From Streptomyces olivaceus (GTDB lineage: Bacteria; Actinomycetota; Actinomycetes; Streptomycetales; Streptomycetaceae): a stretch of DNA of 64,000 nucleotides. Under the pieces are notes generated by a model that worked only from the letters and a program-made list of their open reading frames with translations, searched no databases and had not been told where the DNA came from. A program made the position numbers and the translations under genes. Below, piece after piece: positions 63,749-64,000 of the stretch; the first letter of the stretch is position 1; each line of letters opens with the position of its first letter. The stretch lies in NCBI RefSeq assembly GCF_000721235.1, contig NZ_JOFH01000014.1, positions 248,001 through 312,000 on the forward strand. The letters run 5' to 3'.

Positions 63749-63778
63749 AGAAGCCCCCGGCCGGAGCCGGGGGCTTCT
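63749..63778. terminator. Bidirectional terminator of purC and tRNA-Gly
   Basis: AGAAGCCCCCGGC (63749-63761) pairs with GCCGGGGGCTTCT (63766-63778), between the two convergent genes. Confidence 0.75.
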
Positions 63779-63785
63779 CGCACGG

Positions 63786-63858
63786 AGCGAACGACGAGGT
63801 TCGAACTCGCGACCTCAACCTTGGCAAGGTTGCGCTCTACCAACTGAGCTACGTTCGC
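63786..63858 (-). tRNA. tRNA-Gly (anticodon GCC)
   Basis: Minus strand: acceptor GCGAACG/CGTTCGC, discriminator U, anticodon loop TTGCCAA with GCC at 63823-63825, normal D and T arms. CCA not encoded. Confidence 0.97.
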
Positions 63859-63910
63859 ACTGCGCGGTGGGTGCGGGTCCCGGGGGGACCTCACCGTGGC
63901 GCGTCAGCCA

Positions 63911-64000
63911 CTATACCCAACCCCGCTCCCGTGCGAGCCGCACCGCCGCGTGGCGGTTGTCCGCCCCGAGCTTGCTCGCGGCCGACGACAGGTAGTTCCG
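63911..64000 (-). CDS. C-terminus of a LuxR/NarL-type response regulator
   Basis: The last 29 residues are visible (RNYLSSAASKLGADNRHAAV, then RLARERGWV and TAG at 63911-63913). RNYLSSAASKLGADNR is the recognition helix of the DesR-like NarL subfamily. The rest lies beyond the window. Confidence 0.8.
   Translation of the reverse strand, partial: RNYLSSAASKLGADNRHAAVRLARERGWV

Overview
This is a high-GC chromosomal window from an actinomycete, almost certainly a Streptomyces. The evidence is very GC-rich third codon positions, many GTG starts, probable leaderless genes, a sporulation sigma-factor pair (SigN/SigF type), a Streptomyces subtilisin-inhibitor-like protein, GAF-ANTAR proteins, and an order (sigma pair, tadA, upp, SRP RNA, dnaX, purD, purC) that I recall from the S. 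coelicolor core chromosome. I see no transposase, prophage, CRISPR array or classical biosynthetic cluster. It reads as core chromosome with small accessory modules. Identifications come from reading motifs by eye; no search was run.

Layout. 1-9 kb: 3' end of an acyl-CoA ligase; divergent MFS/TetR pair; a giant PAS-domain signalling protein with degenerate kinase and receiver parts; an SSI-type protease inhibitor. 9-16.7 kb: two tRNA genes, an S9 peptidase and a TetR regulator that share an operator-like half-site, a class B penicillin-binding protein behind a 24-codon upstream ORF, an HxlR regulator, a DUF2797 protein, an amidohydrolase. 16.8-26 kb: a PEBP protein plus DtxR-type (DmdR2-like) regulator divergent from a GntR regulator; then a two-component system co-directional with two membrane glycosyltransferases, one carrying seven consecutive His; then a TetX-like monooxygenase. 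26-36 kb: an MFS pump and TetR, a PPOX protein, a STAS protein, two GAF-ANTAR proteins, and a MarR-MFS-YceI block in which both effectors carry carboxypeptidase-regulatory-like domains.

36-46 kb: sigN-like and sigF genes, small conserved proteins, tRNA-Ser, tadA and its associated acidic protein, upp, a LytR_C protein, small proteins, a HhH-GPD repair protein and a siderophore-interacting protein. 46-50 kb: a near-consensus iron box between the siderophore-interacting protein and a four-gene overlapping operon (penicillin-acylase-type Ntn hydrolase, IucB-like GNAT, DUF985 cupin, SDR). I consider this the best candidate for an undescribed system. 50-54.7 kb: a CopC-CopD fusion abutting a 3'-truncated zinc alcohol dehydrogenase, a membrane-anchored Mrr-like nuclease, an unlisted 47-aa Cys-rich ORF, tRNA-Ser. 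54.7-64 kb: SRP RNA, dnaX, purD, a large membrane protein with a lost metalloprotease motif, a DMFase-beta-like protein, purC, tRNA-Gly and the end of a LuxR-type regulator.

Cross-cutting signals: a -10-like hexamer 6-9 nt before many start codons (leaderless transcription), short tandem repeats sitting on or next to stop codons, and many palindromic operators in divergent promoters.
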